Of a DNA stretch of 64,000 nucleotides, positions 61,001 through 64,000 are shown piece by piece. Position numbers and translations under genes: made by a program. The notes beneath the pieces are model-generated. The model had not been told where the DNA came from. It ran no database searches and saw only the letters and a list, made by a program, of their open reading frames with translations. This DNA comes from Pontibacter sp. G13 (lineage in GTDB: Bacteria; Bacteroidota; Bacteroidia; J057): assembly GCF_031851795.1 (NCBI RefSeq), contig NZ_CP134696.1, positions 434,001 to 498,000 on the forward strand. Reading direction: 5' to 3'. The stretch's first letter is position 1. Every line of letters begins with the position of its first letter.

Positions 61001-64000
61001 CGGGTGCGGCCGCGTTCAACTCATTCCCCTGAAGCTCCGAGACTGTCAGGTTCGAGAAGACGCCGCTCAAGTCGCCGCCTGCCTGATCCGTAATCAATAC
61101 ATCATTGGTGCTGTCGCGGTCGCCCGTATTGATGAACTCCGTGCCGTTGAGGTCGAGGCCTGCTCCGGCAGTGTATTCCGTGTTGTTGTCAACTGCGGGT
61201 TGCCATTGGCCCGAGGCGCCATCGTATTTCAAGATCTCGCCTGCTGCGGGCGTCGCTGCGTTCAACTCATTCCCCTGAAGCTCCGAGACTGTCAGGTTCG
61301 AGAATACGCCGCTCAAGTCGCCGCCTGCCTGATCCGTGATCAACACATCATTGGTACTGTCGCGGTCGCCCGTATTAATGAACTCCGTGCCGTTGAGGTC
61401 CAGACCTGCTCCGGCAGTGTATTCTGTGTTGTTGTCAACTGCGGGTTGCCATTGGCCCGAGGCGCCATCGTATTTCAAGATCTCGCCTGCTGCGGGTGCG
61501 GCCGCGTTCAACTCATTCCCCTGAAGCTCCGAGACTGTCAGGTTCGAGAATACACCACTCAAGTCGCCTCCAGCAAGATCCGTGATCAGCACATCATTGG
61601 TGCTGTCGCGGTCGCCCGTATTGATGAACTCCGTGCCGTTGAGGTCGAGGCCTGCTCCGGCAGTGTATTCTGTGTTGTTGTCAACTGCGGGTTGCCATTG
61701 ACCAGAGGCGCCATCGTATTTCAAGATCTCGCCTGCTGCGGGCGTCGCTGCGTTCAACTCATTCCCCTGAAGCTCCGAGACTGTCAGGTTCGAGAATACA
61801 CCGCTCAAATCGCCGCCTGCCTGATCCGTAATCAACACATCATTGGTACTGTCGCGGTCGCCCGTGTTGATGAACTCCGTGCCGTTGAGGTCGAGGCCTG
61901 CTCCGGCAGTGTATTCTGTGTTGTTGTCAACTGCGGGTTGCCATTGACCAGAGGCGCCATCGTATTTCAAGATCTCGCCTGCTGCGGGCGTCGCTGCGTT
62001 CAACTCATTCCCCTGAAGCTCCGAGACTGTCAGGTTCGAAAATACGCCGCTCAAGTCGCCGCCTGCCTGATCCGTAATCAACACATCATTGGTACTGTCG
62101 CGGTCGCCCGTGTTGATGAACTCCGTGCCGTTGAGGTCGAGGCCTGCTCCGGCAGTGTATTCTGTGTTGTTGTCAACTGCGGGTTGCCATTGACCAGAGG
62201 CGCCATCGTATTTCAAGATCTCGCCTGCTGCGGGCGTCGCTGCGTTCAACTCATTCCCCTGAAGCTCCGAGACTGTCAGGTTCGAGAAGACGCCGCTCAA
62301 GTCGCCGCCTGCCTGATCCGTAATCAACACATCATTGGTACTGTCGCGGTCGCCCGTGTTGATGAACTCCGTGCCGTTGAGGTCGAGGCCTGCTCCGGCA
62401 GTGTATTCTGTGTTGTTGTCAACTGCGGGTTGCCATTGACCAGAGGCGCCATCGTATTTCAAGATCTCGCCCGCCGCAGGGGTCGCTGCGTTCAACTCAT
62501 TCCCCTGAAGCTCCGAGACTGTCAGGTTCGAGAAGACACCACTCAAGTCGCCGCCTGCCTGATCCGTAATCAACACATCATTGGTACTGTCGCGGTCGCC
62601 CGTATTGATGAACTCCGTACCGTTGAGGTTGAGGCCTGCTCCGGCAGTGTATTCTGTATTTTCGTCTGGTGCCGGCTCCCAGATTTGGGTCGATCCGTCG
62701 AACTTCAAGATATTCCCATTTCCAGGGGCTGCTGCATCTACAGCTCGCCCTTGGATGCTTTTGATAGCCAAGTTGGAGAAAGTTCCAGTAAGATCTCCAC
62801 CTGCCTGATCCGAGATCAGCACATCGTCGGAATCATCCAAGTCACCCGTATTGGCAAGGGTTCTGATCCCGCCGGGCAAGTAGGTAATTTCAATTCCGTC
62901 TCCTTCGATCATCGAGGGAAGTTCGACATTTCCGCCTTCAGTCAATTTGACGGTGTCTCGCACAGTCGGGTCATTGGAATAGGCAATGGACAAAGATTGA
63001 ATCTCATTGACTGGATCTGCATCGGCATCATCTACCAGATCAGAGGAGACACTCCATTGGCCAGAATTGAATTTCAGAATTTCACCTGCAGAAGGGGCTT
63101 GAGTAGAAAGGGGAATCCCTTGAATTGCATCCACATTGATGTTATCCAATGGTCCTGAAATATCTCCTCCTGCAGATACCGCCACCCATTGTGTGCCATC
63201 GAATTGGTACAACTGACCATTGACTGGTGCAGCCAAAGCAATAGGACGACCTCTCAATTTGATGACGTTGGGTGCCAGCAAATTCCCTGTCAGGTCACCT
63301 CCTACAGTTTGAGTTGGCAGAATTCCCTCGTTTACGATGGTATCTCCAGAAAAGGAAATTCCCTCACCAGCGTTGAGGGTCACAATTCCTCCGCCGGTAG
63401 GGTTAAAGTTTCCACCATCTGACAAATTCAGCTGGATCTTTCCATTGAGGGTGGATTTGGAAAGAACCTGTAGTTCGTTGGAAGGGTCCGCATCACTATC
63501 CTCAATCTCATCGGGTACTACCTGCCATTGTGGGGGAGAAGCGCCCAAATCAAATTTCAGCACGTATCCGTCTCCGGGGAATGGTCCGGGTGAATTGATG
63601 AGATGTCCCAACAAACCGATCACCTCAAAACCCGACTGGTAGGAATTTGAAATATCTCCTGTAAAGGGAGTCGTATGGGTCAAATCATTCGTCGAATCGG
63701 TGTCGCCAATATTGGCGATCGTACCTCCAGAAATAGAAATTCCCGGACCGGGGCTATATGTATTGTTGGGCAAAGTGACTGAACTACCGAGAATCCCGTT
63801 TTCAAGTAGCCTAAGCGTATCTCCCACGAGTTGGAGCCCATAAGAATTGACGGAATCGTCATAGGGAATCCAGGCGCCATTGATCCATTTCAGGACTTGT
63901 CCCTGGGAGGCTCCCAATTGCGGAATTCCAGGGCCATTGGCCAAGGAATCCGGCTTGGCTACCCAAGCCTGTTCGATTGCGTCCCATTTCAACACATCAT
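55038..64000 (-). CDS. Giant repeat adhesin-like protein with S74 chaperone end, 5' end outside
   Basis: At least 2,985 residues; the frame is open through the right edge (in-frame D-V-L-K-W at 63998-63984 continues the repeat pattern), so the N-terminus is missing. From N to C: degenerate repeats, ten ~82-residue repeats (YTAGAGLDLNGTEFINTG, LSGVFSNLTVSELQGNEL), nineteen ~80-residue repeats (YTAGTGIDVTGTVITNTG, VVEAIQGFDVATTTPSTD, VLKWNGTAWEPA), then a peptidase-S74 chaperone. The latter has the self-cleavage motif NTSDLRAKKDI, GLDAIMSLRPVSYQWMD, LGFIAQEMMQVMPEVV and a final coiled coil (EQQAEQIEQQQSLIEDLARR). S74 domains trimerise phage tail fibers and then cut themselves off. Probably a trimeric surface fiber. 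No T9SS domain is seen. Confidence 0.92.
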   Translation of the reverse strand, partial: DVLKWDAIEQAWVAKPDSLANGPGIPQLGASQGQVLKWINGAWIPYDDSVNSYGLQLVGDTLRLLENGILGSSVTLPNNTYSPGPGISISGGTIANIGDTDSTNDLTHTTPFTGDISNSYQSGFEVIGLLGHLINSPGPFPGDGYVLKFDLGASPPQWQVVPDEIEDSDADPSNELQVLSKSTLNGKIQLNLSDGGNFNPTGGGIVTLNAGEGISFSGDTIVNEGILPTQTVGGDLTGNLLAPNVIKLRGRPIALAAPVNGQLYQFDGTQWVAVSAGGDISGPLDNINVDAIQGIPLSTQAPSAGEILKFNSGQWSVSSDLVDDADADPVNEIQSLSIAYSNDPTVRDTVKLTEGGNVELPSMIEGDGIEITYLPGGIRTLANTGDLDDSDDVLISDQAGGDLTGTFSNLAIKSIQGRAVDAAAPGNGNILKFDGSTQIWEPAPDENTEYTAGAGLNLNGTEFINTGDRDSTNDVLITDQAGGDLSGVFSNLTVSELQGNELNAATPAAGEILKYDGASGQWQPAVDNNTEYTAGAGLDLNGTEFINTGDRDSTNDVLITDQAGGDLSGVFSNLTVSELQGNELNAATPAAGEILKYDGASGQWQPAVDNNTEYTAGAGLDLNGTEFINTGDRDSTNDVLITDQAGGDLSGVFSNLTVSELQGNELNAATPAAGEILKYDGASGQWQPAVDNNTEYTAGAGLDLNGTEFINTGDRDSTNDVLITDQAGGDLSGVFSNLTVSELQGNELNAATPAAGEILKYDGASGQWQPAVDNNTEYTAGAGLDLNGTEFINTGDRDSTNDVLITDLAGGDLSGVFSNLTVSELQGNELNAAAPAAGEILKYDGASGQWQPAVDNNTEYTAGAGLDLNGTEFINTGDRDSTNDVLITDQAGGDLSGVFSNLTVSELQGNELNAATPAAGEILKYDGASGQWQPAVDNNTEYTAGAGLDLNGTEFINTGDRDSTNDVLITDQAGGDLSGVFSNLTVSELQGNELNAAAPAAGEILKYDGASGQWQPAVDNNTEYTAGAGLDLNGTEFINTGDRDSTNDVLITDQAGGDLSGVFSNLTVSELQGNELNAATPAAGEILKYDGASGQWQPAVDNNTEYTAGAGLDLNGTEFINTGDRDSTNDVLITDLAGGDLSGVFSNLQVSELQGIELNAATPAAGEILKYDGASGQWQPAVDNNTEYTAGAGLDLNGTEFINTGDRDSTNDVLITDLAGGDLSGTFSNLTVSELQGNTLDAPSPLDGQVLKYNNTTGAWEPSNENNPAYTAGAGIDLTGGVITNTGDTDASDDLTTSTTFSGDVDGTYNNTVVEAIQGFDVATTTPSTDEVLKWNGTAWEPAADSSAEYTAGTGIDVTGTVITNTGDTDASDDLTTFTTFSGDVDGTYNNTVVEAIQGFDVATTTPSTDEVLKWNGTAWEPASDSSAEYTAGTGIDVTGTVITNTGDTDASDDLTTSTTFSGDVDGTYNNTVVEAIQGFDVATTTPSTDEVLKWNGTAWEPAADSSSEYTAGTGIDVTGTVITNTGDTDASDDLTTSTTFSGDVDGTYNNTVVEAIQGFDVATTTPSTDEVLKWNGTAWEPASDSSAEYTAGTGIDVTGTVITNTGDTDASDDLTTSTTFSGDVDGTYNNTVVEAIQGFDVATTTPSTDEVLKWNGTAWEPASDSSAEYTAGTGIDVTGTVITNTGDTDASDDLTTSTIFSGDVDGTYNNTVVEAIQGFDVATTTPSTDEVLKWNGTAWEPASDSSAEYTAGTGIDVTGTVITNTGDTDASDDLTTSTTFSGDVDGTYNNTVVEAIQGFDVATTTPSTDEVLKWNGTAWEPASDSSAAYTAGTGIDVTGTVITNTGDTDASDDLTTSTTFSGDVDGTYNNTVVEAIQGFDVASTTPSTDEVLKWNGTAWEPASDSSAAYTAGTGIDVSGTVITNTGDTDASDDLTTSTTFSGDVDGTYNNTVVEAIQGFDVATTTPSTDEVLKWNGTAWEPAADSSTEYTAGTGIDVTGGVITNTGDTDASDDLTTSTTFSGDVDGTYNNTVVEAIQGFDVATTTPAADEVLKWNGTAWEPASDSSAAYTAGTGIDVSGTVITNTGDTDASDDLTTSTTFSGDVDGTYNNTVVEAIQGFDVANTTPTSDEVLKWNGSEWEPSTDANTEYSAGTGIDVTGTVITNTGDTDASDDLTTGTTFSGDVTGNYNSTVVEAIQGFDVATTTPASNQVLKWNGTQWAPGDDDVEDGDTDDSNELQTLSYTGTVLTISDGNSVNIPVNPYTGGAGIAVSGNTIVNIGDTDASDDLTTSTTFSGDVTGNYNSTVVEAIQGFDVATTAPSTDQVLKWNGTAWEPAADSSVEYTAGTGIDVTGTTITNTGDTDASDDLTTGTTFSGDVTGNYNSTVVEAIQGFDVATTTPATDEVLKWNGTAWEAASDSSTVYTAGTGIDVTGTTITNTGDTDASDDLTTGTTFSGDVTGNYNSTVVEAIQGFDVATTTPTTDEVLKWNGTAWEAASDSSTVYTAGTGIDVTGTTITNTGDTDASDDLTTGTTFSGDVTGNYNSTVVEAIQGFDVATTTPATDEVLKWNGTAWEAASDSSTVYTAGTGIDVTGTTITNTGDTDASDDLTTGTTFSGDVTGNYNSTVVEAIQGFYVATTTPATDEVLKWNGTAWEAASDSSTVYTAGTGIDVTGTTITNTGDTDASDDLTTGTTFSGDVTGNYNSTVVEAIQGFDVATTTPATDEVLKWNGTAWEAASDSSTVYTAGTGIDVTGTTITNTGDTDASDDLTTGTAFSGDVSGTYNAISVEAIQGVDISMTTPDAGEVLAYNGTEWTADSLENAQLMINTDFIPDLDNSISLGSTTNRWTQLFAVNPTINTSDLRAKKDIQPIAYGLDAIMSLRPVSYQWMDRPNDGNRLGFIAQEMMQVMPEVVASHKLVKDPVTGEMIRVEMERYGLRYTEIIPVMVKGMQEQQEVIEQQAEQIEQQQSLIEDLARRLEALENQLNR
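55600..60170. repeat. Tandem 240-bp coding repeats, nineteen units
   Basis: The block encoding GDTDASDDLTT recurs near 55698, 55938, 56178, 56418, 56658, 56898, 57138, 57478, 57718 and then every 240 bp to 60118. One interval is 340 bp and holds an extra segment (57150-57350). The units in 57700-60120 are near identical in DNA, those in 55690-56950 form a second, slightly different homogeneous group. Confidence 0.92.
60290..62640. repeat. Tandem 246-bp coding repeats, ten units
   Basis: The block encoding DRDSTNDVLITD recurs near 60360, 60606, 60852, 61098, 61344, 61590, 61836, 62082, 62328 and 62574, spacing 246 bp exactly; a degenerate relative is near 62820. Variant markers (QAGG versus LAGG, AATP versus AAAP) recur in a pattern consistent with duplication of two-unit (492-bp) blocks. 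Confidence 0.92.

Noticed and set aside
60462-63158. 898-codon plus-strand open frame
   Set aside because: Same artefact over the 246-bp repeats, antisense to the real gene.

Overview
The window looks like chromosomal DNA of a Bacteroidota bacterium, probably from the Saprospiria/Cytophagia side of the phylum, though a finer placement is not possible by eye. The evidence is at least five proteins ending in type IX secretion (T9SS) type A sorting domains, Bacteroidota-typical families (DUF3667, DUF350 pairs, LA_2272 surface repeats, LemA/TPM operon, tail-fiber-domain giant protein), weak Shine-Dalgarno sequences, and roughly 50% GC.

Layout. 1-7.8 kb: a TPR protein cut by the left edge, a T9SS-secreted protein, a TRIC-type channel, a C45 acyltransferase-like enzyme, an outer-membrane-type protein, a Crp/Fnr regulator and a DUF3667 membrane protein. 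7.9-10 kb: a metal module (MerC-like, CobW/COG0523 GTPase, divergent Fur/Zur-type repressor) around three tandem 7-1-7 palindromes. 10-22 kb: housekeeping and envelope genes (GGCT-like enzyme, TPM-TPM-LemA operon, rlmD, lamin-tail protein, DUF350 protein, LA_2272 protein, smpB, a hotdog thioesterase). 22-29 kb: a TetR-TolC-adaptor-RND efflux operon with a perfect palindrome in front. 29-31.6 kb: non-coding, with twelve copies of a ~170-bp unit. 31.6-41.2 kb: a secreted beta-propeller-like T9SS protein and two tandem M36 fungalysin-type metallopeptidases. 41.5-48.5 kb: a sulfur assimilation cluster (CysH, OsmC, MetZ-like, siroheme sulfite reductase with HEPN tail, CobA, precorrin-2 dehydrogenase, ferredoxin). 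48.7-55 kb: small secreted proteins, a FabH-like synthase, a VOC protein and a NifU-family protein. 55-64 kb: the C-terminal 2,985+ residues of a giant repeat protein, ending in a peptidase-S74 chaperone and open at the right edge.

The most striking content is the control of the sulfur cluster. Upstream of cysH lies a SAM-I riboswitch. Sixteen bases after it starts a 40-codon reading frame whose last seven codons are all cysteine, directly before the stop. Between metZ and the sulfite reductase gene lies a second leader peptide with a Cys-Cys-Cys run. It is followed by mutually exclusive 1:2, 2:3 and 3:4 pairings and a strong U-tailed terminator, the textbook layout of ribosome-mediated transcription attenuation. 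The operon thus appears to sense SAM and charged Cys-tRNA: the first half (sulfate reduction, homocysteine synthesis) through the stacked SAM/poly-Cys leader, the second half (sulfite reduction and siroheme supply) through a Cys attenuator. I know of no description of this arrangement in Bacteroidota.
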